Under the pieces are notes generated by a model that saw only the letters and a list, made by a program, of their open reading frames with translations, made no database searches and had not been told where the DNA came from. A DNA stretch of 64,000 bases from Mauremys mutica (lineage: Eukaryota; Chordata; Testudines; Geoemydidae), in the NCBI RefSeq assembly GCF_020497125.1, contig NC_059074.1:197852915-197916914 (forward strand), written 5' to 3'. Both the position numbers and the translations under genes were made by a program. This document shows positions 35,325 through 45,739 of the stretch, piece by piece. Numbering within the stretch: position 1 is the stretch's first letter; every line of letters begins with the position of its first letter.

Positions 35325-35648
35325 CAGTGTTTCTCAAACTGGGGCCGCCGCTTGTGTAGGGAAAGACCCTGGCGGGCCAGGCCGGTTTGTGTAGCTGCCC
35401 CGTCCGCAGGTCCGGCCGATCGCAGCTCCCACTGGCCACGGTTCACCACGCCAGGCCAATGGGGGCTGCTGGAAGCAGCACGGGCTGAGGGATGTACTGG
35501 CCACCGCTTCCAGCAGTTCCCATTGGCCTGGAGCAGCAAACCGCGGCCAGTGGGAGCTGCAATCATCAGACGGGGCAGGTAAACAAACCAGCCCGGCCCG
35601 CCAGGGGCTTTCCCTACACAAGTGGCGGCCCCAGTCTGAGAAACGCTG
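35325..35648. mobile_element. hAT fold-back MITE
   Basis: The ends CAGTGTTTCTCAAACTGGGG and the complement of the right end CAGCGTTTCTCAGACTGGGG agree at 18 of 20. The pairing continues far inward: GCGGGCCAGGCCGGTTTGT faces AACAAACCAGCCCGGCCCGC. The flanks CAATACAG (35317-35324) and CAATACAC (35649-35656) agree at 7 of 8. The 324-bp GC-rich element yields four overlapping spurious frames. Confidence 0.88.
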
Positions 35649-35656
35649 CAATACAC

Positions 35657-38162
35657 AGCAATGTGCACTGTTTGTTTGTTTGCTTACTCAAACTGCAGCA
35701 GTTCTGTTTACCGCATCAGTGCAACGGTTTCTTCTTCTAACCATAAGACAAATAACCTCAGATTCCAAAAAGTCTGTGTGTCTGAGGGGAAGATTCTGTT
35801 GCTTTGATTTCTTTACTAAGGACAAATGTCCAAAGTAGAGCAGCACAAAGTGACCGTGGCTGCTTTCACATGAGTTAATGAATGTTTAAATTAAGAAGAA
35901 TGTTGTTTCATAAATTAGTCACATCAATGAATTTTAACAGACAAATGTGATCATACAAAAATAACCCTAGAAGTATAAAAACCAAGAATTGAATCAGTGA
36001 TCTGCTTCCTTATTATTTTCCCCCAGAAACAGAGATTTTACTGTAGCACCTCATCTTCCAATATGATGTTTCTAGTTTCCTAGCATGCTTTCATATATTT
36101 TCTCCCATCAGTTAAAAAGCTAAGAAATATTTTATGCAGCTATACCATATAAATGATATTTTTCTCAAAAAACATTTGTGGATCTATGTACCCTAATTTC
36201 TTTTTTCCCTGAAGAAATTCTGGGCTTTGATAACATAATGGTTTGATTTATCAGGACGGTTGTGTGTGGGCTGGATGATTTAAGAGATTGACATTGAAAT
36301 ATAGAACTTTTCATTTCTAAGTCTTTATTCTGAATATGACCCAGGATGGTAATTGCCTTCAAGTCAGAGTCAAATTCAGCCACATTGGTAGAATCCACAA
36401 GCATTGCCATTTGCTGGATGGGAAATTAGCCCACTTGCAATTGGACAGGTGTCCTGCATTACAAAAGCCACTCTGGCCAATGACACTGAACAACGTTCTT
36501 TTTATCCCTCTCTTCAAAAAAGAAAAGGACTGAATGGGTTAGAAACCAAGATACATCCAACTCTGTGGATGTAATGAAACATAAGTAATGGACATAAGTA
36601 ATGAAAACAATGCCATGTATGTGAAGGCACTGAACATCACTATGTGTATGTCAGTACATAAACACGGACAGAATAAGACTGAGACTGAAGTGTTGTCTTT
36701 GCAACTTCCTATCCTTTGCTATCTTGAGGCCTACTTCATCCATGTTCATCTGTAGCTGTTACAATGACAAGTACAATGTGTATATACCATCTGCAAGCAT
36801 ATAAAATAATTAGTAAAACAACATTTGACAAGAACTTTTGAAGATATAACTGCCTTGCAATAACTTTTATAAAATGTCAGAAAATGTACACACACAAAAC
36901 CTGCCTGGCATCAGTCAGTGGGGGGGAGGGGAAATTAAAGAAATAAGAACAAAACAGAAACGAACAATTCCACAGCATTCCATTTTCAATCATTTCGCTG
37001 GGGAAAATTACCACCTATGTGTTTCAGTTTTATAAGCTTCTACACGCTGTCAACAAAGTCCAGAGAGGTTAGGAAATAGTTTATCAGCCCTATTGCTATC
37101 AGCTGAATACTTCACAGGAGTCTGCATGAGTATGCAGAGACATGTACCACCTCCAAATGGTACCAGAACTACATATGTCACAGTGAATAAAGATACAATA
37201 TTAGCTGTAACACATAAAAAAAGCTCTCATCCCTTGACACCACCACAAAGGAATGATGAATATGTACTATATGCATTGAATTGATTTTTTGTTAAGTCTC
37301 AGCTTTGATGTTATTTTACCCTAATGTGCCTAAGTAAGCAGGGCAGACTCCTTAATTTGCTCATATTAACACTAGCAGCTTCCAGTACTCTATTAATATG
37401 ATGCTCTATTTAAGTTGTCTGCTGAAATGCTGAACTTGACTATATGAAATTTGAATTTTTAAATGATTAATGCTCCCAGTAAAATAACACTTTTTTTGGT
37501 ATAGCAACAGGAGCATAAGCTTTACATCTGGTGTCAGCATTTGAATTAGTCACACACATAAATGTTTCAACCCCAGGGGGGTAATAAATTAATTAGGATA
37601 CGTTTACTGTAAGCCTTATTGTGGGTACATATCACAAATGTAACCTGAAGGCCCTGGAGAAATATTTTAATGTTTTACTAGAACAAAAATGGTTGCAGAG
37701 AGATTTACATGGAAGCAGATCAACTAAATACAATGCAATTCTACAAAAATGCCAATCCTGCCAAAAGCAAAATAGACTATGAGGATTTGAAGTAACTGAG
37801 AAATGAACAGTAAATTCTTTTTAAAAATAGTATTGCTGGAAGCAATGCAGACAGCACCATGCAACAAATTGAAAATATGCTCTGAAGAGAAGAGGGTCAT
37901 TTTAAATAAAAGAAAAAAAAAGCCATCCTCTTAGGGAGAACCAGAGGCTTAGACTTCTCGTGTGTAGGTGCTTGGGAGGCCCTTTAAAACAGGGATCTTT
38001 GCCTTATGATGTATATGTTCCTTGGAAGAGTTTGTTCTTTAAAAAACAAACAAACCTGTTATTTCTTTACCAGGTGTTTGTTTCAATATTCCACTCAACC
38101 TGTTGAAGAGTTAATATGCTGCCTTTAATCAGACTACTCTTTCCAAATGAAATGCAGTTCAC
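35657..38162. other. AT-rich DNA, possible conserved stretch 37480-37680
   Basis: No repeats with ends and no gene recognised. 37480-37680 is low in CpG and unlike any repeat here. Frames are 81 codons or fewer. Confidence 0.35.
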
Positions 38163-38165
38163 TTA

Positions 38166-38424
38166 GGCCTGGTGTACACTGGTGGGGGAGGGGGGGGAAA
38201 TCGATCTAAGTTACGCTAGCTGAAGTCGACATACTTAGAGCTACTCACCGCGGTGTCTTCACTGCGGTGAGTTGATGGTGCTGCTCCCCTGTCGACTCTG
38301 CCTGCACCTCTCATGGCGGTGGAGTACAGGAGTCGACGGGAGAGCACTTGGGGGTCGATTTATCGTGTCTAGTCTGCTGGCTCGATTGCTGCCCGCTGAA
38401 CCAGTGGGTTGCATAGACATACCC
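38166..38424. mobile_element. PIF/Harbinger-type MITE, duplication TTA
   Basis: Left end GGCCTGGTGTACACTGG, right end TTGCATAGACATACCC, flanked by TTA (38163-38165, 38425-38427), the classical Harbinger target. The interior has paired motifs GTCGACAT/AGTCGAC and ACCGCGGTG, CpG-rich. It is 259 bp and non-coding. Confidence 0.78.
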
Positions 38425-38427
38425 TTA

Positions 38428-40248
38428 CATAATATTAGAATAATCTGTTTTTAGGTTGGCGGTAGAGTGGTATAAAATCCACCCCAAACCCTGTGACTAA
38501 AATGTAGACTGAACTGAAACTCCCACATGGTCCGGCCCACAGGTGCAGCTACATGAGCTGTCACTGGATCCATGTAAACATTGAGTCATCGGCCTGCCCC
38601 CATTACTACCTTCAGTGAAAGCACATGTGGTGCAGGCATCTTGAGGAAGCTTTGAAAGCCACCTACACAGCTCCTCCACCAGGACCCAGATGCCCTAAAT
38701 AGCACAACATGGGACTCACATGGTATAGAGGACCTTGCTGAACCTATAAAGGCCTAAACCTTAAGCATTTATCATGGCTATGCTAAAGAATTCCATAAAG
38801 CTCTGTGAAAAGTAATGCCAAAATAGATATATTTGCTAATAATTCTATATCAAGCTAAACTGCAAATATGTTTAACAGCATGACATTTCTCATAGCCATT
38901 GTTCTGACAAAAAAAAAGTGTTCTTAACTGAAACTCAGGAAAGGCATATATGGAGAACATAACTAGTCTTGCAAGTGCATAGGAAATATTGATGATCAAG
39001 GTGACATTATTGTTTAATTGGTTAAAACTCTTGGTTAAACCTATGTCAAGCTCCAAGGTTAAAAGGTTAAACTGTTGTGATACTTCATTATATACTCCAT
39101 TTGCTCTAAATTTCCAAGATAAGCTGTTAACAACAAGAATGACATTTGTCAATAATTGAATGGTACCAGTCATGTCACTGGTCACAACTATAATATGGGA
39201 TAAATACCTCAGCTATAAAGGTCCTTTTTAACTGTTGCAATTTGGAACCGGATGAGGAACAGACTGTTACCCCAGAATTGGTAAGTTAGTCTTTTCTATT
39301 TGTGTTGTTTGATCTCAGATGTCCAGTCTAATTAATAAATCAAACTTGAGCATGACCAATTGATTTCTCAATCAATAAATAATCAAAAGAACCTATGATC
39401 TGCAATCTTGAACTGCCCTTTGCAGGAGATTAATTTCACCTTTAATAAATTCACTGTTTAGCTAATTCTTGAAGCATAAAGACAGTCATTTGAGGTATTA
39501 TGTGCAAAAATGTTCCCCATCCCAATATTCTTTTCAGAAAATGCAAAACACATGGTAAACTAAAGGCAAAGGATTTAATTCAGGCCTGCTGTAAGCAACT
39601 ATAACTTCAAGTCATATTTACATTTGGTCTGAAAAGTTAAAAACATGCACATTGATAATAATTATTAGCATTACAAAGTGCTTAATAAATCAATGTTTTT
39701 TATTCCATGCAGAAAACCCAGTAAGTCAGGCTTTGTAGGTCAGTGAGTTTCAACTAACTAGTTTTTGTTACTTTCTGTCAATGGACCAGTTTCCTATGAC
39801 ACTTGTAAAGGATGCTCCTGCTTGTCTTGAAGCGTTTTTTGATTGATTGTTCTAAGTTTTTTTAAAGTGTGATCTCTTCTTATAAATCCTTTGTTTGGTC
39901 CTTCAGGTTATTATAACAATAGTCACTGACCCCTGCCACATGATACAATGTAACCTTTTGTAACCATGACTATCATGGGGCTATTTGTTACCGGAGCTGA
40001 GGAAGAAAAATCTGATAAAAACAAACAAATCAACCTGATTAATCCAAAGGAGCCAATACTCCTTTGTCAATACTCATTGTTACTAGATTGCAACACACCT
40101 CACAGTTATTTTTGAGAATTACCTTTTCATAGACCTGAGGGCAGAAGGAAAACAACATTTGTGCCCCATCTAACAAGTCACTTGATCCAGAGACAACTAA
40201 CTCTGAAGTGTTACAAAAGAACCATACGCCACTAAACTAGAGAAGACA
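38428..40248. other. AT-rich DNA; possible old LTR around 38760-39410
   Basis: 39213-39222 (GCTATAAAGG) and AATAAAT signals at 39335 and 39375 have the order of a TATA box and poly-A sites, and CCGGATGAGGAACAGACTG lies between. This could be a worn LTR, but I cannot find ends or a relative in the window. The 111-codon minus frame at 38850-39185 matches nothing known to me. Confidence 0.3.
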
Positions 40249-40250
40249 TA

Positions 40251-40441
40251 CACCTCTACCCCGATACAACGCTGTCCTCGGGAGCCAAAAAATCTTGCCG
40301 CATTATAGGTGAAACCACGTTATATCGAACTTGCTTTGATCCGCCGGAGCGTGCAGCCCCCCCCCCCCCCCCGAGCGCTGCTTTACTGCGTTATGTCTGA
40401 ATTCGTGTTACATCAGGTCGCATTATATCAGGGTAGAAGTG
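40251..40441. mobile_element. Tc1/mariner-type MITE
   Basis: The ends CACCTCTACCCCGATACAACGC and the complement of the right end CACTTCTACCCTGATATAATGC are inverted repeats of about 22 bp. TA is present on both outer sides (40249-40250, 40442-40443). It is 191 bp. A run of 16 C (40357-40372) lies inside. The TA target is why I place it with Tc1/mariner. Confidence 0.75.
40357..40372 (+). repeat. Run of 16 C
   Basis: Uninterrupted homopolymer inside the Tc1/mariner-type element. Such a run is prone to length errors in sequencing and in replication. Confidence 0.95.
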
Positions 40442-40644
40442 TACTACAAGAATGGCTAACAGTCACCCCATTCCAAATGGAAAAGAATTTAATTCCAAAT
40501 AGAAATTAGCTGACAACTTGCCAAAATAACAGTAACATCACCACCACCTAGGTCACAAAACGGTCACCCCTGAGGATCAGTCTGCCAGGAAAAACAGAAA
40601 ACATCTAAACAAAACCAAGGATGATCCTGCCTCTTTGTTTCTGT

Positions 40645-41528
40645 GGGCAGGTCTTCACTGCAGAGTTAACAGTCTCATTCTCAGGGGGTTGATCGAAAGC
40701 CCCTTACCATCCACGCACAAAATCGTCTCACCTGAGTTTGGCAGTGCTTTATATCCAGCTGGCAAAGCGTAGGGTATAGGCTAGAGCAGCGTCTCTCAAC
40801 CTTTCCAGACTGCTGTACCCCTTTCAGGAGTCTGATTTGTCTTGTGTACCCCCAAATTTCACCTCACTTAAAAACTACTTGCTAACAAAATCAAACATAA
40901 GAATACAAAAGTGTCACAGACACACTACTGAAAAATTGCTTACTGTCTCATTGTTACCACATAATTATAAAATAAATCAATAGGAATATAAAGATTGTAC
41001 TTGCATTTCAGTGTATAGTATATAGAACAGTATAAACAAGTCTCTGTCAGTATGAAGTTTTAGGTTGTACTGACTTCACTAGTGCTTTTTATGTATCCTG
41101 TTGTAAAAGTAGGCAACTATCTAGATGAGTTGATGTACCCCCTGGAACACCTCTGCGTACCCCCCAGGAGTATGTGTACCCCTGTTTGAGAATCACTGGG
41201 CTAGAGCTCAGGTGTTGCTTTCACTCGGGCCGGTGCCCTTACAATGAGAATACAAGTTAAATCACTTGCCCTGCAATGCTTTCCCAGAGTTACTCCTACG
41301 TTCCCAGAACGACCGACAAGTTTTCCTAAAATTCACTGGGAAAAATTATAGAGCTGTTCAGCTTACTGCAGCACATAGGAACATAGGATGTGCCATAAGA
41401 AGTCCTGCTGACACACGCATAAGTGCAGCACAAGTGAGGACACAGTAACTTGTGTATGGCTTTGCAGTGTGGCTGTTCACACCCAAGCGAGGCTAACCCT
41501 GATTTAAATTTGTGGTGAAGACATACCC
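40645..41528. mobile_element. DNA transposon relic with 3-bp duplication, split by a hAT
   Basis: Left end GGGCAGGTCTTCACTGCAG and the complement of the right end GGGTATGTCTTCACCACAA form an inverted repeat. TGT flanks both sides (40642-40644, 41529-41531). Removing the nested hAT (40787-41198) leaves about 470 bp. The right part, with GGCTTTGCAGTGTGGCTGTTC and AGCGAGGCTAAC, is a phrase I remember from a common turtle DNA element. Probably PIF/Harbinger or a relative, by the 3-bp duplication. Confidence 0.6.
40787..41198. mobile_element. hAT element nested in the older DNA transposon
   Basis: Exact 8-bp duplication GGCTAGAG at 40779-40786 and 41199-41206. Left end CAGCGTCTCTCAACCTTTCC and the complement of the right end CAGTGATTCTCAAACAGGGG are inverted and partly matched. 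Inner motifs GTACCCC on the left and the right are in keeping. The 412-bp body is AT-rich and non-coding. Confidence 0.9.
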
Positions 41529-41531
41529 TGT

Positions 41532-43865
41532 AGGATATGCACAGTTCTGCTGGTAGTTGGCATGTGCTGACAGAAGTAACACACCCAGCAAATCAGAGAC
41601 AATGAAAACCACAAGCAGAAAACACAGGCTCTAGGTGGTGGATCCACTTTAGCTGCTGAATAGGCCAGTGCAGAAGGCACGATTTTAAGAACTAGTTGGC
41701 CATATGGTCAGAAAGCCTTCAAGGTTCAAAGACAATGGTTACTTCTAGATGCCTAACAAGAGGCATAGGGGTTCAGGTCATCTACTTAAGCTTCATCCTA
41801 GATTGCCTTGTGGGCATTATTAACTGGCCATGTTTTGCGTCACATCTTTCTTACAGTTAGGTCTCTGCACTGCTTATTCTGAAGCAGGCTACTCTTTATG
41901 TAGTAAAATACTGTGATGATGCAAAGATGCAGTGAAAACATTAATCCTAGAAAACAAATATAACGGAAGGTGCCAAAAATGGCTTATTGATGGAAAGTTA
42001 CCCAGGTTAGCAAATCCTGTGGTATCAAAAACAAAACAAAGAAAAACCGTAAAAAACAAAGATGTGTTGCATTAACAATTAAATATTTGGTAATAACTAA
42101 AACAGAATGCGATTCCACAAGAAATAGCTTTATTAGATAGAAATTAGTCAAGAAAAAGACCCCAAGAAATTTCTAACGCACAAATCAAGACACCAGGGAG
42201 ATAACTGCCTTATAACTACAACAGATAGACAGATTAGACATACCCATACAAGCATACAGTGATAGCCAAAAAATACTTAAGAGTTATCTTAGCAGGGTAT
42301 TTTTTTTTGTAGTTTTCTCGACATATTTTCTAAGTACAGGGCAAATAATGAGGTCACATTTTCCAGCTGTCTTCAGCAAAAGTTTGAAGGCTGGGATTTT
42401 CAAAAGTGCTTAGTGTTGGCCTAACTCTGCTCCCACGTAAGTCAACAGGTTCCACTAATTTCAGTGGCAACAGAATTGGGCCAGTTCTTATTGCTTCTGA
42501 ATAACTTAACCCAAACTTAGGAGCACAAATCACCCAGAATCTATTAGCAGATTCCTATATGTGTGGAGAGCACTTAGCATACTGAGGGCCATTGTAGTAC
42601 AAAATAATAATTGAATATTCATTTACACTCACCCAGTCTCGGGTTTATAAAAGAGAAATGATTACATTTTTATTAGCACTTTGAATTGTTGATTTGGGAG
42701 CTCATGTATTAGGCATTTGAGATCCAGAATAACACAATTCTCCTATATTCTTTCAGACTCCGAGACATCTGTAACAGAGACGTCTGTTGAAAATGGAATC
42801 CTTTATGATTGCGGAATCATCCTTTTTTTGTGCTGTGATGTAAAAGATTCCATTTTCAATACTGACAGACTTGTTGTCCAGATGCTCCCTTCCCAAAAGA
42901 AAATAGGAGGTTTGTGGAAATCAGGAATAACTAACTCCATGTCTAGTGGTGAAGTAGTAATTCCAATATAAAACTGGTGAGACCATATAATTAGGTCCTT
43001 AGTAATTAAATCTGTGGTTGTCCAAAAATATGGACATATATTTTCTTAAACAATATTCTGAAATAATGCCTAACTCTTGAGAGCCTATTTATAGCACTGT
43101 TTGAATAGGATGATTAGTACATATATTAGCCATCCACTCGGAATAAAGAGTAAAACTGGCAGTGTTGCATAGTCCTGATTCTTTTTATTCTATCTCACAT
43201 CAGTGATTTCATTGGTGAAACAGACAATAAGTGAAAGAAAGAGGCTTATACATATTGATACTGTTAGGCAAAGAAATCACTGGCATTTAGAAAAGGAATG
43301 CAGAGGAGGTAAGACTGTTTGCTTTCTATTTTGGAAAATAATAATAATTAATTATTAATTAGCATTGGTTGCAACAGATTCATTTCCCAGAGAGCATGGT
43401 GTTCTCTCTAGTGACCAGGAGGAAGCCAAGTACTCAAAAGTAATGGAGTTCCAACATGTGGAGCTAGATTAATTATACTCCTGGCTGCAATATCCACTGA
43501 CAGAATTGCTAGTTTCCAAAAGAAGCTAGAATTTATTAAGCCTTCACCACAACTTTCTGTATTTTTTATTCATGCATCAAAGATATATTACAGCATATAA
43601 ATCCATTGCCCATTTTTACATTAAAAAAAACACCTCAGCATAGATCCATCAAAATTTCTGAGAAACCTTTTTGAATTCATTCTGAAATTCCATTAAATGA
43701 AACAGGAAGACAAATGTTATAGATAGTGAAATGTGTGGCATGTACACTTTTTAACTTTAACACAATGGATAGAAGACAGTGCTTTCAGTAAAAGGTTTAA
43801 GGTGCCAATATGACATATAAATGTTGACTCCCTCCTCTGATTGGCATTGATGCCAGTCTCTATTA
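41532..43865. other. AT-rich DNA with one old repeat and a hairpin
   Basis: 42395-42485 (GGGATTTTCAAAAGTGCTTAG to CAGTGGCAACAGAATTGGG) is a worn dispersed amniote repeat. 42787-42859 holds a hairpin, listed separately. The 84-codon frame over it (42717-42971) is unfamiliar. Confidence 0.4.
42787..42859. repeat. Perfect 14-bp inverted repeat with nested hairpin
   Basis: TTGAAAATGGAATC (42787-42800) is the exact complement of GATTCCATTTTCAA (42846-42859). In the 45-base loop, ATGATTGCGGAATCAT makes a second 6-bp stem. No element ends were found outside, so it may be a relic fold-back or chance. Confidence 0.75.
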
Positions 43866-43867
43866 CC

Positions 43868-44292
43868 CACGTGTTAAAGATTTTCCAACAAGCACCTTTG
43901 TGCTCTCTCCCACGCTGCCCATCACACTTGCAAGGGGCTCCCTGAGAACCACTGCAAAGCCACCTTTTATCCACCTTCAAATCCCTCCTTAAAACTCTCC
44001 TTTGCCATGACACACAGAAAAAACTTGACAATGGTTAGACCGCTACTGCACTGATACTACTGCCCATCACGATAACCAATATTATTTTTGTTTCATCATT
44101 GTTTCCTGGTAGTCCCTCCATCTATTTGTCTGTACCCATCTGTTGTATCTTGTCTTATACTTAGATTGTAAACTCACTGTGTCAGGGAACACTTTTTGTA
44201 TCTGTACAGCACCTAGCACAATGGGGTCCTGGTCCATGACTAGTGCTCCTAAGTGCAATGGTAATACAAAGAAGAAGAAGAAGAAGAAGAAT
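43868..44292 (+). mobile_element. L2-like LINE 3' end
   Basis: On the plus strand CACCTTCAAATCCCTCCTTAAAACTCTC encodes TFKSLLKTL, the ending seen in L2/CR1-clade ORF2 proteins (FKS-LKT type). A 3' UTR follows with TTAGATTGTAAACTC, CAGGGAACAC and ACAGCACCTAGCACAATGGGG, close in pattern to L2 tails. A (GAA)n tail (44268-44291) ends it. The minus-strand frame of 104 codons at 43717-44031 is a shadow. Confidence 0.65.
44268..44291 (+). repeat. (AAG)n microsatellite
   Basis: About eight AAG units at the 3' end of the L2-like element, as expected for a LINE tail that has expanded. Confidence 0.9.
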
Positions 44293-44696
44293 CAATAAGA
44301 GTAAAGGGAGAACATTTAGCTCCTCCAAATGTATAAAATTGTGACCTAATTTTAAAGGGAGAAGCACAGGAAGGATACTTTTAAAAAAATATCCTAAGAA
44401 AAAGTCAAGAAAAAACTGAAATGGAAAACAAAGTCATCTGTAAAAGAATGTACCATAGCCTTAACAGAGACAGACTGATATGAGAAAATAATAGAGTAAA
44501 GATTACAAATTGAGGAGGACAAATATGGGGCCCATTTCATACACACTTAGATGGCTATTTCTGTCTTTTCTGATTTAGTGTTTCCTTTCTTCCCTATTAT
44601 CTCCAGTTTCGCCTTTCTTCCTACCTCTCTTCTCACACTTAGGTAAACCATTATCATCCATCATTAAGACGTCAGGAACACACTGTTTTATCCTGA

Positions 44697-44933
44697 GGCT
44701 TTGTCTACACTGCACTTTTGTCGGTAAAACTTTTGTTGTTCAGGGGTGTGAAAAAAAACAACAATCCTCGAATGACAAAAGTTTTGCCAACAAAAAGCAC
44801 CGGTGTAGACAGCGTTTTGTTGGTGGGAGAGCTCTCTCCCACCGACAAAGAGCAGCTACAATGAGCACCTTTTAGCGACATGGCTGTAGCAGCACCGCTG
44901 TGTCGCTAAAAGGTGCATAGTGTAGAAAGAGCC
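44697..44933. mobile_element. PIF/Harbinger-type MITE, duplication TGA
   Basis: Left end GGCTTTGTCTACACTGCAC and the complement of the right end GGCTCTTTCTACACTATGC are inverted. TGA lies on both sides (44694-44696, 44934-44936). Two internal hairpins exist: TGGGAGAGCTCTCTCCCA (44825-44842, an almost loopless palindrome) and CACCTTTTAGCGACA facing TGTCGCTAAAAGGTG. It is 237 bp and non-coding. Confidence 0.8.
44868..44915. repeat. Perfect 15-bp inverted repeat
   Basis: CACCTTTTAGCGACA and TGTCGCTAAAAGGTG are exact complements separated by about 18 bases (TGGCTGTAGCAGCACCGC), inside the TGA-flanked element. Confidence 0.85.
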
Positions 44934-45199
44934 TGAGTTAAAATTCTTCCTTAGTCTCTATTTTTCCTTCCTTTGTTCAACTTGTGCTTGTGAAAAGTGC
45001 TGGATGAACAGCCCTAGAAACTGATGTCCTCGATCCACAGAATACAGGCATTCTCGGTGAAAACTTCCCTACTGTGTTTTGCAATTATATCTGTTGTGAC
45101 AGAGACATGTCATATACATGGGGGAAAGGGGGAGAGGGGACGCAGAGGGGGGAAGATATTTGAGCCTCCATGGCACATTCAATACTGACTTTTATGCTA

Positions 45200-45733
45200 G
45201 GACTGCTAACTAGAGCGTTTATTGCTAACATGGACTCTTGGGCTAGAAAAGTATTGTGTCCAATTCTGGGCACTACCTTTCAGGAAAGATATGGACATAT
45301 TGGAGAAAGTCCAGAGAAGAGGAACAACATGACCTATGAGGGAAGATTGACAAACCTGGGTTTGTTTAGTCTGGAGAAGAGAAGACTAAGAGGAGATATG
45401 ATAACTGTTTTCAAGTCATAAAAGATTGTTACAAGGAGAAGGGTCGAGGGGAATTGTTCTCCTTAACTTCTGAGGACAGGACAAGAAGCAATGGGCTTAA
45501 ATTGCAGCAAGGGTGGTTTAGGTTGGACATTAGGAAAAACTCCTAACTGTCAGGGTGGTTAAGCACTGGAATAAATTGCCTAGGGAGGTTGTGGAATCTC
45601 CATCATTAGAGATTTTTTAAAAGCAGGTTAGGGGTGGTCTAGATAATACTTAGTCCTGCCATCAGTGCAGGGAGCTGAACTAGATGACCTCTCTAGGTCC
45701 TTTCTAGTCCTACGAATCTGTGATTCTATCAAA
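45200..45733 (+). mobile_element. CR1 LINE 3' end
   Basis: The plus strand preserves CR1 ORF2 C-terminal text: GTCCAATTCTGGGCACTACC, 'AGTCCAGAGAAGAGGAACAA', 'GAGAAGACTAAGAGGAG', 'GGGCTTAAATTGCAGCAAGG', then 'GAACTAGATGACCTCTCTAGGTCC' and the end ATCTGTGATTCTAT. The 83-codon frame (45170-45421) contains fragments of it. It is 5'-truncated, with frameshifts. Confidence 0.85.
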
Positions 45734-45739
45734 ACTGGA

